From: F1-60-MAGs149 sp037133755
GTDB lineage: Bacteria; Actinomycetota; Thermoleophilia; Gaiellales; F1-60-MAGs149
Length of the DNA: 64,000 nt
Assembly (NCBI GenBank): GCA_037133755.1
Contig: JBAXNN010000011.1
Location: 27,937-91,936 of the forward strand
Direction: 5' to 3'
Position 1 is the stretch's first letter. Each line of letters opens with the position of its first letter. Made by a program: the position numbers and the translations under genes. Below the pieces are notes generated by a model, which had not been told where the DNA came from, did no database searches, and saw only the letters and a list, made by a program, of their open reading frames with translations. Positions 31,867-40,548 of the stretch are shown one piece after another.

Positions 31867-32813
31867 AGGCCCCGCACCGTCAGCCCGGCGCTCTCATCCA
31901 CGCCGAGCATGATGTTGGCGTTCTGCACGGCCTGTCCGGCGGCACCCTTCACCAGATTGTCGAGTGCCGAGGTGATCAGCACCGTGCCCGTGCGATCGTC
32001 GACCCAGCCGTTGATCCAGCAGACGTTCGAGCCGGCGAGTTTCTGCGGCGCGGGCATGCCGCCGAGCCGCACAAAGGGCTCGTCGCCGTACCGATCGCGG
32101 TACAGGTCGTCGAGATCAGACTGATCAAGCTCGCTCACGAGACGCACGTGCGCCGTCACGAGGAGGCCGCGGCTGGACGGCAGCAGATGCGGCACGAAGG
32201 TCGCCTGCCGCGGTGCGCCTGCCAGCGCTCCGAGTTCCTGCTCGATCTCACTGAGGTGGCGATGGCCGGTCACCGAGTACGGCGTGACGCCGTTGTAGAT
32301 CTCGGGCAGATGCGTCTTGTCGGTTGGGGTTCGCCCCGCCCCCGTCACGCCAGACTTGCCGTCCAGATGCACAGGTCCATCGATCAGCCCAGCGGCTGCG
32401 AGCGGGGCGACACCCAAAATCGCTGCGGTCGCGTAACACCCGGGGTTCGCCACCGCGCGCGCCACCCGCACGCTCTCGCGATGGAACTCCGGTAGACCGT
32501 ACGTCCAGCCGTCGACGCGAAAATCCGAGCCGAGATCGACGACCTGCGTGCCCAGTTCGAGCAAGCGCTCGCCGAGCTCGCGTGACTCGCCGTGTGGCAA
32601 CGCCAGGAACACGACGTCACAGTCTTTGAGTCCTTCGGCATCAATGTCATCGAAGCCGTCGCTGCGGGCCTGAAGCACGGCTGGCCGGATGGTTGGATGC
32701 GCTTCGAGAATGCGGATCAGCTCCTGGCCGGCGTAGCCGGAGGCACCCACGACCCCCGCGGCGAGCGGCCGCGTATCAGGCTCGTTCGGGGTCGGTGCTG
32801 TGGAGTACTGCAT
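31857..32813 (-). CDS. argC: N-acetyl-gamma-glutamyl-phosphate reductase
   Basis: The NADP-binding start (AAGVVGASGYAGQELIRIL), the active-site motif ANPGCYATAAILG and HLPEIYNGVTPYSVTGHRH identify it. ATG 32813 gives 318 residues; ATG 32831 is an alternative. It is the first arg gene, 46 nt after mreB. The gap holds a GC-rich potential hairpin (GGCCTGG and CCGGGCC) without a T-run. No ArgR box was recognised. Confidence 0.94.
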   Translation of the reverse strand: MQYSTAPTPNEPDTRPLAAGVVGASGYAGQELIRILEAHPTIRPAVLQARSDGFDDIDAEGLKDCDVVFLALPHGESRELGERLLELGTQVVDLGSDFRVDGWTYGLPEFHRESVRVARAVANPGCYATAAILGVAPLAAAGLIDGPVHLDGKSGVTGAGRTPTDKTHLPEIYNGVTPYSVTGHRHLSEIEQELGALAGAPRQATFVPHLLPSSRGLLVTAHVRLVSELDQSDLDDLYRDRYGDEPFVRLGGMPAPQKLAGSNVCWINGWVDDRTGTVLITSALDNLVKGAAGQAVQNANIMLGVDESAGLTVRGLWP

Positions 32814-32859
32814 GCGTCTGGAGTCTCGCACAGGCCCGGCAGCAGCCAGGCCAGCGCCC

Positions 32860-33873
32860 CTAGCGGCGGCGCTTGCCGCGGTTGGTCTGGTTCATGTGCA
32901 TGCGCTGAAGCACCTCGAACTCGTCGAGCGAGCGGCCCGAACCAACGGCCACACACGTCAACGGCGACTCCGCGATCTGCACCGGCATCTGCGTCTCGGC
33001 CCGCACGCGCTCGTCGATACGCGTCAGCAACGCACCGCCACCAGCCAGAACAATGCCCTTGTCCATGATGTCGGCGGCGAGCTCTGGCGGCGTCTGATCA
33101 AGGGTCGACTTGATGGCGCCGACGATCTCGAGCAGCGGCTCTTCGAGCGCGCTCCGTACCTCAGCGGCTGTCAGCAGGACGGTCTTCGGCAGACCGGTCA
33201 CGAGGTCACGGCCGCGAACCTCGCAGGACGCCTCCTCATCGGCGCGCGGATAGGCGCTGCCAATCTCGATCTTTACCTGCTCTGCCGTCTGCGTACCGAC
33301 GAGCAGTTTGTGGGCACGCTGCACGTACTTAACGATCGCCTCGTCGAGTTCGTCGCCACCCACGCGGATCGACTGCGCCACGACGATGCCACCGAGCGAG
33401 ATGACGGCGACCTCTGTCGTGCCACCTCCGATGTCAACGATCATGTTGCCGCTCGGCTCAGAGACAGGCAGACCAGCGCCGATCGCGGCGGCCATCGGCT
33501 CCTCGATGAGGTACGCAACGCGGGCACCGGCGGACAGAGCCGCCTCCTCCACCGCACGCTTCTCCACGCCAGTCACGCCCGAAGGGACGCAAACCACTAC
33601 GCGGGGGTGCGCCCAACGATTTTGGTGCACCTTCTGGATGAAGTGGCGGAGCATCTCCTCCGTCACCTCAAAGTCTGCGATGACGCCGTCCTTGAGGGGG
33701 CGGATGGCGGTAATCGATGCGGGTGTGCGACCGAGCATGCGCTTTGCCTCGATGCCAACGGCCAGCACGGTGCGTGTCATCTGGTCGAGCGCGACCACTG
33801 AGGGTTCGGACAGCACGATGCCGCGCCCGCGCACGTAGACGAGCGTATTCGCCGTGCCAAGGTCGACAGCCAT
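32860..33873 (-). CDS. mreB: Rod-shape-determining protein MreB
   Basis: The actin-like phosphate-1 motif AVDLGTANTLVYV, the phosphate-2 motif IVDIGGGTTEVAV and the adenosine motif VLAGGGALL are present. Coordinates give the first ATG, with 337 residues. However, in the same frame upstream the codons read TFGFGSRD, a stretch that MreB proteins normally have before this point, and an AAGGGAG Shine-Dalgarno at 33922-33928 is followed 6 nt later by ATC (33915-33913). The real start is therefore probably non-AUG. mreC and mreD are not adjacent; maf lies upstream and arg genes downstream. Confidence 0.93.
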   Translation of the reverse strand: MAVDLGTANTLVYVRGRGIVLSEPSVVALDQMTRTVLAVGIEAKRMLGRTPASITAIRPLKDGVIADFEVTEEMLRHFIQKVHQNRWAHPRVVVCVPSGVTGVEKRAVEEAALSAGARVAYLIEEPMAAAIGAGLPVSEPSGNMIVDIGGGTTEVAVISLGGIVVAQSIRVGGDELDEAIVKYVQRAHKLLVGTQTAEQVKIEIGSAYPRADEEASCEVRGRDLVTGLPKTVLLTAAEVRSALEEPLLEIVGAIKSTLDQTPPELAADIMDKGIVLAGGGALLTRIDERVRAETQMPVQIAESPLTCVAVGSGRSLDEFEVLQRMHMNQTNRGKRRR

Positions 33874-33960
33874 ATCGCGGCTGCCAAAGCCGAACGTCCA
33901 GTTCCTGATGCCGATTGGGAGCTCCCTTGCGGCTGGTAGTGCCGCTTCAGTCCACGGATT

Positions 33961-34551
33961 CTACGCGGAATCGGCATTCCCTCCCGCGCGGACGAGGCTG
34001 ATGCCCTCCCCCGCGAGAAGTTCGCCCAGCAGCGCAACGGGAAGGCCAACGACGTTGGCGTAGTCGCCAACGATCGACTGCACGAGCGCGGCTCCGGTCT
34101 CCTGAATGGCGTAGCCACCCGCACGACCCCGCCATTCGCCGCGGTCCACGTACGCATCGAGCTCGTCCTCGTCGAGCGCCACAAGGCGCACGCGTGTTTC
34201 CGCGACCGCGAGCTGCTCGCGCTCGCCGATCAGCGCAATGCCGGACAGCACACGGTGCTCGCGGCCCGCCAAGTGCGCGAGCATCGCGCGGGCTTCGTGC
34301 GCGTCCGCAGGTTGCCCCAGCACCTCCCCACCGTCCACGACAACCTCCGTATCAACGCCGAGCACGGGGCGGTCGGCAGTCTGCGCGGCGACGGAACGCG
34401 CCTTGCCGAGTGCGCGCTCCTGCACGACCTCCTCCGGCGTGCCCGGAATAGGCACCTCGTCGTAGTCGGGCGCCGCCACCCGAAACGGGACGCCTAGGGC
34501 CGTCAGAATCGCGCGTCGCTGCGGCGAAGTCGATGCGAGGACAAGGTCCAC
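33961..34551 (-). CDS. maf: Maf-family nucleotide pyrophosphatase
   Basis: This 196-residue protein starts LVLASTSPQRRAILTALG and has VLGVDTEVVVDGGEVLGQP and the AGGYAIQETGAALV region, matching the Maf/YhdE/YceF family that hydrolyses canonical or modified nucleoside triphosphates. It immediately precedes mreB, an association seen in many bacteria (maf-mreB). GTG 34551 has GATACT (34558-34563) 6 nt upstream. Confidence 0.93.
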   Translation of the reverse strand: MDLVLASTSPQRRAILTALGVPFRVAAPDYDEVPIPGTPEEVVQERALGKARSVAAQTADRPVLGVDTEVVVDGGEVLGQPADAHEARAMLAHLAGREHRVLSGIALIGEREQLAVAETRVRLVALDEDELDAYVDRGEWRGRAGGYAIQETGAALVQSIVGDYANVVGLPVALLGELLAGEGISLVRAGGNADSA

Positions 34552-34569
34552 GCGGGGAGTATCCGCGAT

Positions 34570-35469
34570 CTAGAGCTCGAGGCCGTGCGAGGCGACGTGC
34601 GCTGCGAAGCCGACCGGGACGAACCCAAACTCCTGCTCCACACCCGTCAGGCTCGCGGCAACGTTGTCAAGTTCCAGCAACTCAACCGCCGCGGGCGTCA
34701 CCGGCGGGTTGGGCAGCACCTGCATGAGCTTCGCCTGCAGCTTCACGATCGGCATTGGGGCATGGAGCTTGCGGACCTTGGGCTTGCCCATGGCGCGCCC
34801 GATGGTGTCGAGAATGTCGTTCAACTCGAGCGCCTCGGTGCCGCCAAGCTCGATGTAGCGCCCAAGGCGCGCATCGCCGGTCAAGCACTCCTGCGCTGCG
34901 CGGCAGACGTCATCGACGTGGATCATCTGGATCTTCGTCTTGCCGTTGCCGGCAACGGGCGCGATGGGGCCCTTGACCAGACCCGCCATCGCCTTGATGA
35001 ACGGCGCGTGCGGGCCGAACTGCACGGACGGCTGGAGGATCGTCCACGGGACGCCTGCGGCCTTGAGGCCCTCTTCGCCGCGGCGCCGTCCAGCCAGGTA
35101 CGGACCGGGCTTCGAGCCGCCGTTGTCGATACCGCCGAAGTGGATGATGCGACCGGCGCCTGCAGCCGTTGCGGCCTCCGCGAGAGCGGTGATGCCGTCG
35201 GCGTTGATGTAGTCGTAGCCACCCGGAGGGGCCTTCTTCTCACCCGTGATGGCGGCGCAGGAGATGACGGCCGAGACGCCCTCACAGGCCTGCTCGAGCG
35301 ACGCGCGATCCGAGAGGTCGCCCACGACGAGCTCTGCTCCCGGCGCAACCGTTGCGTCGGCGCGACGTGCCATGGCGCGCACGGGCAAACCGGCGCTGGT
35401 GAGGCGGCGCGCGAGGCGGCTGCCGATGAAGCCCGTGGCTCCCGTGATGAGGATCGGTCCGTCAGTCAT
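34570..35469 (-). CDS. NAD(P)-binding SDR, NDUFA9/NmrA-like
   Basis: ATG 35469 gives a 299-residue protein starting with the Rossmann motif ILITGATGFIGSRLARRL. GAELVVGDLSD and VSAVISCAAITG follow. The catalytic Tyr/Lys of classical short-chain dehydrogenases is not obvious (HFGGIDNGGSKPG), as in atypical NDUFA9- or NmrA-like members. PWTILQPSVQFGP fits that group. Function unknown; related proteins bind NAD(P)H or quinone-linked partners. It begins 4 nt after the ECF sigma gene. Confidence 0.83.
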   Translation of the reverse strand: MTDGPILITGATGFIGSRLARRLTSAGLPVRAMARRADATVAPGAELVVGDLSDRASLEQACEGVSAVISCAAITGEKKAPPGGYDYINADGITALAEAATAAGAGRIIHFGGIDNGGSKPGPYLAGRRRGEEGLKAAGVPWTILQPSVQFGPHAPFIKAMAGLVKGPIAPVAGNGKTKIQMIHVDDVCRAAQECLTGDARLGRYIELGGTEALELNDILDTIGRAMGKPKVRKLHAPMPIVKLQAKLMQVLPNPPVTPAAVELLELDNVAASLTGVEQEFGFVPVGFAAHVASHGLEL

Positions 35470-35473
35470 AGCC

Positions 35474-36040
35474 CTACTGTGCCATGTTCGGGCGGGCATC
35501 GAGCGCAACAGAGCTGGTTGCGAGGCGACGCATGCCGAGCAGCGCGCGGCTCTTGACCGTGCCGAGCGGGGTGTTCGTGCGCTCCGCGATCTCCGGATAC
35601 GTGAGGTCGCCGTAGAAGGCGAGCGCAAGCGTCTCACGCTGAGCCTCAGGAAGTTCCTTGAGGGCGTCGGTGAAGTCGATGCGATCAACGAGCTCGCTGT
35701 CGTGCGCGTCTTCGACGATCTCGCGGCCCTCGTGCTGCGCCAGCGGCGGGCGCACGGCGGCGCGGCGCGTCCAGTCGACGGCGCGGCGCGCGGTGATGGT
35801 GCGCAGCCAGGCGGCAACGGGCGCGACCTTGGGGTCGTAGCGCTCAGCACTGCGCCAGGCGTCGAGGAAGATCTCCTGCGTCAGCTCGTCGGCGCGATCC
35901 ATGTCGCCGGTGCGACGGCGCGCATACGCACGGACCACTGCGTGGTAGCGCTTGTACAGCTCTGAGTACGCGTCCATATCGCCCTTGGCGGTGCGGGAGA
36001 CGAGCGCTTCATCGGTGTCGGAGGGTCGGACGAGTGCCAT
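35474..36040 (-). CDS. ECF-type RNA polymerase sigma factor
   Basis: This 188-residue protein has sigma region 2 (DAYSELYKRYHAVVRAYARR, DRADELTQEIFLDAWR) and region 4 (LPEAQRETLALAFYGDLTYP, then EIAERTNTPLGTVKSRALLG). No anti-sigma factor gene flanks it; the downstream coupled gene is an SDR. The N-terminus MALVRPSDTDEALVSRTAKG is standard. The 160-bp upstream region is unusually AT-rich and carries a dyad, so regulation at the promoter is likely. Confidence 0.92.
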   Translation of the reverse strand: MALVRPSDTDEALVSRTAKGDMDAYSELYKRYHAVVRAYARRRTGDMDRADELTQEIFLDAWRSAERYDPKVAPVAAWLRTITARRAVDWTRRAAVRPPLAQHEGREIVEDAHDSELVDRIDFTDALKELPEAQRETLALAFYGDLTYPEIAERTNTPLGTVKSRALLGMRRLATSSVALDARPNMAQ

Positions 36041-36059
36041 GAGGTTTGTGCCTTTCAGC

Positions 36060-36135
36060 CTGTCGGTAAACCAATTTATACATCATTTAGTTTCGAATAC
36101 AAGTAATTCGACACTAAGAGATACACATACATTGG
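36060..36135. promoter_or_regulatory. AT-rich promoter region with a TCGAAT-N7-ATTCGA dyad
   Basis: In a GC-rich genome this 75-bp stretch is strikingly AT-rich (for example AATTTATACATCATTTAG). TCGAAT (36093-36098) and ATTCGA (36106-36111) form a perfect dyad. On the minus strand TTGTAT and TATAAA are 16 bp apart and could be the promoter of the ECF sigma gene. It could also be an acquired or specially bent segment. Confidence 0.45.
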
Positions 36136-36202
36136 TCTGGTGACGTGTGCACCGCCTCCACCCGCGTACACTTCGGCTCCAGTACGGCGCTCGCGCCGTC
36201 CC

Positions 36203-36273
36203 GCGGGTATAGCTCAATGGTAGAGCAGCAGCCTTCCAAGCTGAATACGGGAGTTCGATTCTCCCTACCCGCT
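36203..36273 (+). tRNA. tRNA-Gly (anticodon TCC)
   Basis: The acceptor GCGGGTA pairs with TACCCGC (36266-36272), with discriminator T. The D stem is GCTC/GAGC, the anticodon loop CTTCCAA gives TCC, and the T stem GGGAG/CTCCC carries TTCGATT. The anticodon stem GCAGC/GCTGA has a G27-A43 mismatch at its outer pair. CCA is not encoded. Confidence 0.95.
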
Positions 36274-36277
36274 CTTG

Positions 36278-37201
36278 ATGGCCAGCGACCTCGCCACTGA
36301 CCGCGCACGCATTCGCAGCGCGATCGGACCGTGGGGCGCGTGGTCGTTCGGCTTCGCCTACGCGCCGGCCGCCGCCATGCGCGAGGCCGCGCGGGCGATC
36401 GAGGCAACGGGGTATGGCTGCCTCTGGTACCCCGAGACGCTGGACAGCCACGAGGCCTACACGAACGCCGGCACATTGCTGGCCGCCACGGAGCGCCTCC
36501 ACGTGGGCACGGGTATCGCCAGCATCTGGTCGCGCGATGCCCGTGCTTCGGTGCAGGCCGCACGTACGCTGGCCGACGCATCGAACGATCGCTTCATCCT
36601 CGGCCTCGGCGTCAGTCACCGCCCCCTGATCACCGCCCGCGGTCACGTCTACGAGAAGCCCGTTGCCACGATGCGCGCGTATCTCGACGCGATGGAGCAG
36701 GCGGGAGACGCCGTGCCGCTCGGCGACGACCAGCCGCCGATCCACGTCGTGCTGGCCGGTCTGCGCCCGCCGATGCTGCGGCTCGCGGCCGAGCGCTCGC
36801 TCGGCGCCCACCCGTACCTCGTCACGGTCGACCATACGCGTCGCGCGCGCGAGGTCATGGGACCCGAGGCACTGCTGATCGTCGAACACAAGGTCGTGCT
36901 CGAGTCCGACCCCGACATCGCCCGCGCCAAGGGCCGCGCCGAGATCGAGTGGTACCTCAGCGCGGAGAACTACGTCAACAACCTGCTTTGGCTCGGTTTC
37001 AGCGAGGAGGACGTTGCCAACGGTGGCTCGGATCACCTCGTCGACCAGCTCGTGTTCTGGGGCGACGAGGACGCGATCGCATCGCGCCTGCGCGAGCACC
37101 ATGCCGCCGGAGCCGATCACGTCGCGATCCACCCCGTGCGTGACGAGCACGATCCGCTGGGCGTCGAGACGCTCGCACGCCTCGCGGCGCACCTCGGCTA
37201 A
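36278..37201 (+). CDS. F420-type luciferase-like monooxygenase family oxidoreductase
   Basis: This 307-residue protein has AYAPAAAMREAARAIEATGY, CLWYPETLDSHEAYTNAGTL, RLHVGTGIASIWSRDA, FILGLGVSHRP and LAAERSLGAHPYLVTVDHTR, typical of the LLM family that uses F420H2 in actinobacteria. Substrate unknown. ATG 36278 (or TTG 36275) is only 4 nt after the end of tRNA-Gly, so the mRNA may be created by tRNA 3' processing or read through from the tRNA promoter. The stop TAA interlocks with the TAG of yaaA. Confidence 0.88.
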   Translation: MASDLATDRARIRSAIGPWGAWSFGFAYAPAAAMREAARAIEATGYGCLWYPETLDSHEAYTNAGTLLAATERLHVGTGIASIWSRDARASVQAARTLADASNDRFILGLGVSHRPLITARGHVYEKPVATMRAYLDAMEQAGDAVPLGDDQPPIHVVLAGLRPPMLRLAAERSLGAHPYLVTVDHTRRAREVMGPEALLIVEHKVVLESDPDIARAKGRAEIEWYLSAENYVNNLLWLGFSEEDVANGGSDHLVDQLVFWGDEDAIASRLREHHAAGADHVAIHPVRDEHDPLGVETLARLAAHLG

Positions 37202-37845
37202 GTCGTCACGATCGTCAGCCGCCAGGGCGCGTCAGCGCGCTCCGGTGGATCGAGCTCGCACGGGAAGCGACGCCGAATCAGCGCAGCCAGCGCCTCGACG
37301 TTCTTCGGCGTCTCCCCCGTCTCGGCCACGAAACGGGCAACCTCGCCGCGCGTCTTCTTGGCGTCGTGCGAGACCACCGTGCGCGTGCCAGCGGCTTCGC
37401 GCACGACGGAGACGTGCGCGGTACGCAGTGCCAGCGCCCCGGCCGGACGCCAGGCGGCGACGTACGTCGCAGAGCGACAATCGAGGATCACCCCACGGCC
37501 CACGGCCTTCGCGAGCTCGGGCTCGAGCAGCGGCCGCCAGCGCTTGGCGTCGATCTCGCGCTTGTAGGTGGCGATGCGATCACCCGGCCGAACGGCACCG
37601 TACTGCGCCGAGATGATCACGAAACGTCGCTGCGCTGCTGCCGGGAGTGACGGCAGATCGAGCGCGGCATAGAGCACGCCGGTGTAGATGTCCCGCGCCG
37701 GTCGCGCGGATGCCTCGCGCAGCGCGGGCGTGAGCAGCCGCTCGCGCTCGGCCGTCAACGACGAAAACGAGAGTCGCGCAAGGTCGAGCGGCTTGCCCGT
37801 GGCGGGTGTCGCCTTGCCCTCGCTGGGCGGCAGCAGAAACAGCAC
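37198..37845 (-). CDS. yaaA: YaaA-family peroxide stress protein (DUF328)
   Basis: The N-terminus LFLLPPSEGKATPATGKPLD, DIYTGVLYAALDLPSLP, FVIISAQYGAVRPGDRI and the C-terminal SHDAKKTRGEVARFV match YaaA, which in E. coli lowers free iron damage during peroxide stress and has a DNA-binding HhH-like fold. The frame reaches 37905, but that start would overlap the divergent PHP gene; GTG 37845 gives the usual N-terminus and 215 residues. Confidence 0.85.
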   Translation of the reverse strand: MLFLLPPSEGKATPATGKPLDLARLSFSSLTAERERLLTPALREASARPARDIYTGVLYAALDLPSLPAAAQRRFVIISAQYGAVRPGDRIATYKREIDAKRWRPLLEPELAKAVGRGVILDCRSATYVAAWRPAGALALRTAHVSVVREAAGTRTVVSHDAKKTRGEVARFVAETGETPKNVEALAALIRRRFPCELDPPERADAPWRLTIVTT

Positions 37846-37903
37846 GCGTTGATCGTCGCAGCCGCCTCCACGGGAATGGGGCACCACTTGGCACACTGAA
37901 CCC

Positions 37904-38632
37904 ATGACCGGCTTCGTCGACGTTCATTCGCACCTTGTCTTCGGGGTCGACGATGGTGCGCAGTCACTCGAGCATGCCATCCAGCTGCTCACGGAGGCCC
38001 GTGACGCGGGTACGCGCCTCGTCTTCGCCACGCCGCATGTGGTGCCGCCGTACCTCAACTGGAATGCGTCGCAGGAGCGCGTCGCGCGCATCCGGCGCAA
38101 CTTCGCCGCGCTCCAGGCGTGCACCCCGGAAGGCATCGAGGTGCGCCTCGGGTTTGAGGTAACGGCCCGCCCGCATCGTCTGCGTCCGAACGACGACCCG
38201 GCACGCTTCCGCCTCGAAGGCACCGAGCTCGTGCTGATGGACGGCCCGCAGGCCGGCCCGTGGTTCGGCGACTCCACGATGGAGCGCCTCATTCGGCGCA
38301 TTCGCGCGGAGGGCCTCACCCCCATCCTCGCCCACCCCGAGCGCCGCGCCGCCTGGCGCCGCGAGCCGCCCGACCCGGGCTTCGCCGAGCGCATGAAGAA
38401 CGCCGGCGCCCTGCTGCAGATCGACGCGTCGGGACTGACCGGCGCCGACGGGCCGAACACGGACGTCGAGGCGCGCCGGCTCCTGCAGGAGGGACTGATC
38501 GACCTGATCGGCTCCGACGGGCACGGCGACCGCTCGCCCGTGCGTCTTGACGTCGCCCGCGACATGGCCGCCGAGGTGATCGGCAAGGCAGCGGCCACGC
38601 GCCTCGTCGACGGCTCCGCGCTCGGACTCTGA
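37904..38632 (+). CDS. CpsB/CapC-type PHP phosphatase
   Basis: This 242-residue PHP protein starts FVDVHSHLVFGVDDGAQSLE and has TPHVVPPYLNWNAS, GFEVTARPHRLRP, ILAHPERRAAW and IGSDGHGDRSP. These are the metal-binding motifs of manganese-dependent protein-tyrosine phosphatases of the CpsB/YwqE family, which dephosphorylate BY-kinases in polysaccharide synthesis. No polysaccharide genes are adjacent. CACACT lies 6 nt before the ATG. Confidence 0.85.
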   Translation: MTGFVDVHSHLVFGVDDGAQSLEHAIQLLTEARDAGTRLVFATPHVVPPYLNWNASQERVARIRRNFAALQACTPEGIEVRLGFEVTARPHRLRPNDDPARFRLEGTELVLMDGPQAGPWFGDSTMERLIRRIRAEGLTPILAHPERRAAWRREPPDPGFAERMKNAGALLQIDASGLTGADGPNTDVEARRLLQEGLIDLIGSDGHGDRSPVRLDVARDMAAEVIGKAAATRLVDGSALGL

Positions 38633-38635
38633 CGC

Positions 38636-39262
38636 CTAGCGCGTACCCCAGAGACGATCGCCGGCATCGCCGAGGCCCGGCACGATGTACCCGACCTCGT
38701 TGAGGCACTCGTCGAGCGCTGCGACGTGGATGTCCACGTCGGGATGGTCGTTCTGCATCCGCTCGACGCCTTCGGGTGCGGCCAGCAGCGACAGCAGCTT
38801 GACCTTGTGCGCGCCACGCTCCTTGCAGACCGTCGCGGCGTAGGAGGCCGACCCGCCCGTCGCGAGCATCGGATCGATAATCAGCATCAGACGCTCGCTC
38901 AGATCCTTCGGCAGCTTCTCGTAGTACGAGACCGGCTGCAGCGTCTCCTCATCGCGATACATGCCGAGAAAGCCCACGCGCGCGACGGGGATCATCGCCA
39001 GCACGCCGTCGAGCATGCCGACGCCGGCGCGGAGGATCGGCACGACGCCGACCTTCTTGCCCGAGACGCGGCGGCCGATGGTCTCCTTGATCGGCGTCTG
39101 CACCGTCACGTCCTCGAGCATCAGGTCGCGCGTCGCTTCGTAGGCCAGCACGCCCGCCAGCTCGCTCGAGAGGGCGCGGAAATCGCGGGTCGAGGTCCCG
39201 ACGGCGCGCAGCAGCGCGATCTTGTGCTGGACGAGCGGGTGGTCGCAGACGTGGAGAGTCAT
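38636..39262 (-). CDS. upp: Uracil phosphoribosyltransferase
   Basis: This 208-residue protein has VCDHPLVQHKIALLRAVGTS, ILRAGVGMLDGVLAMIPVAR, the PRPP loop LMLIIDPMLATGGSASYA and the C-terminal YIVPGLGDAGDRLWGT. It salvages uracil to UMP. TAGCAT (39269-39274) lies 6 nt before the ATG on the minus strand, so a leaderless transcript is likely. Confidence 0.96.
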   Translation of the reverse strand: MTLHVCDHPLVQHKIALLRAVGTSTRDFRALSSELAGVLAYEATRDLMLEDVTVQTPIKETIGRRVSGKKVGVVPILRAGVGMLDGVLAMIPVARVGFLGMYRDEETLQPVSYYEKLPKDLSERLMLIIDPMLATGGSASYAATVCKERGAHKVKLLSLLAAPEGVERMQNDHPDVDIHVAALDECLNEVGYIVPGLGDAGDRLWGTR

Positions 39263-39291
39263 GGCGCCATGCTACCGATTGGGGCGACCGG

Positions 39292-40539
39292 CTAGAAGCG
39301 GCGATCGGGGCGCATCGGTGCCACCCAAGCGGGTGCCGCACCATCGAGGATCATCTCGGCCAGCAACGCACCGGTCGACGGCGCCAGCGTGACGCCGAGC
39401 ATGCCGTGGCCGGTCGCGAGGAACAGCCCGTCGTGCCCCGGCACCGGGCCGAGGAGCGGCAGCGAGTCCGGCGTCGCCGGGCGGAACCCCGCCCATCCCT
39501 CCACACTCGTTTCGCTGGTCGACGGATGCCAATCAGAGAGGTACGAGCACGCATCGTTCACAACGACATCAAGACGACGCTTGTCGATGGTCAGGTCCTT
39601 GCCCGGGAGCTCGAACACGCCCGCGATGCGCACGCCCTCGTCGAACCCCGAGACGCCGATCTTCGACTCGGTCATGTAGAGCGCCTGCGACGGCCGCGTG
39701 CCGTCACCCTTGAGCGTGATCGAGTAGCCCTTGGCAGGGACGATCGGCACGTCGATGCCGAGCGGCTTCAGCAGCGCAGGGCTGAGCGCACCCGTGGCGA
39801 CCACGACGCGATCTGCCTGCACCGGTCCGCCGCTCGTGCTGATCTCCCAGCCGGGAGCCGTCTGTTGCATGCCGGTCACGCTCGTCTGCTCGCGCACCTC
39901 GTGCCCGAGTTCGACGACCCGATCGGCGAGGCCGCGCATCAGCGTCTGCGGCTGCACGTAGCGGTCGATCGTCGTGCGCACCACGAACTTCACGTCGTCG
40001 CCGATGGCCGGCTCGATGGCGCGGGCCTCTTCCGGCGTGAGCGTCTCGATCTGCCCCTCGAAGCCGATCTTCTGCAGATCCTCGAAGACCGGGCCGAACC
40101 AGGCGATCCCCTTCTCCGTCTTGCCGAGCGTCAGGATTCCACCCGAGTGCATCTCGAACGGAATGCCGTCGGCCGCGTACGCATCGAGGACCTCGAACGT
40201 CCGGCGGTTGAGGTTGTGCAGCGCCTCGACACCCTTGAGGAAGCGCTCACGCGATGCGGCACCGCGGAACGCCCACAACCAACGCAGCCAGCGGGTGTCG
40301 AGTTCCGGCCGAATGACCAGCGCGCCGTTGGGATCAAAGGCGCTCTTCATGCCCATCATCAGCGTGCCGGGCGAGGCCAGCGGGAACGAGATCGTGGGCG
40401 AAATCCAGCCGGTGTTGCCCTTCGACGCGCCTTCGCCAATCACGTCGCGCTCGAGCACGACGACCTCGGCGCCCTTCTGCGCGAGCGACCATGCGCAGGC
40501 CAAACCCACGACGCCGCCCCCGATGATCGCGATGCGCAT
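39292..40539 (-). CDS. FAD-dependent D-amino acid dehydrogenase-like protein
   Basis: This 415-residue protein has the FAD motif IAIIGGGVVGLACAWSLAQK, SKGNTGWISPT, VVATGALSPALLKPLG, GWAGFRPATPDSLPLLGPVP and GHGMLGVTLAPSTG, as in DadA/glycine-oxidase-like DAO-family proteins. It should oxidise a D- or secondary amino acid and pass electrons to quinone or oxygen. It is 9 nt downstream of the AcuI-like gene. Together with dgcA-dgcN it is the second gene in the window that may handle D-amino acids. Confidence 0.85.
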   Translation of the reverse strand: MRIAIIGGGVVGLACAWSLAQKGAEVVVLERDVIGEGASKGNTGWISPTISFPLASPGTLMMGMKSAFDPNGALVIRPELDTRWLRWLWAFRGAASRERFLKGVEALHNLNRRTFEVLDAYAADGIPFEMHSGGILTLGKTEKGIAWFGPVFEDLQKIGFEGQIETLTPEEARAIEPAIGDDVKFVVRTTIDRYVQPQTLMRGLADRVVELGHEVREQTSVTGMQQTAPGWEISTSGGPVQADRVVVATGALSPALLKPLGIDVPIVPAKGYSITLKGDGTRPSQALYMTESKIGVSGFDEGVRIAGVFELPGKDLTIDKRRLDVVVNDACSYLSDWHPSTSETSVEGWAGFRPATPDSLPLLGPVPGHDGLFLATGHGMLGVTLAPSTGALLAEMILDGAAPAWVAPMRPDRRF

Positions 40540-40548
40540 TGCAGCTGC

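Noticed and set aside
32814..32859. Terminator between mreB and argC
   Set aside because: A GC hairpin can be drawn but has no T-run, so it is not called as a terminator.
37846..37905. ATG at 37905 as the start of yaaA
   Set aside because: It would overlap the divergent PHP gene start and add residues not seen before the LFLLPPSEGK motif; GTG 37845 is better.
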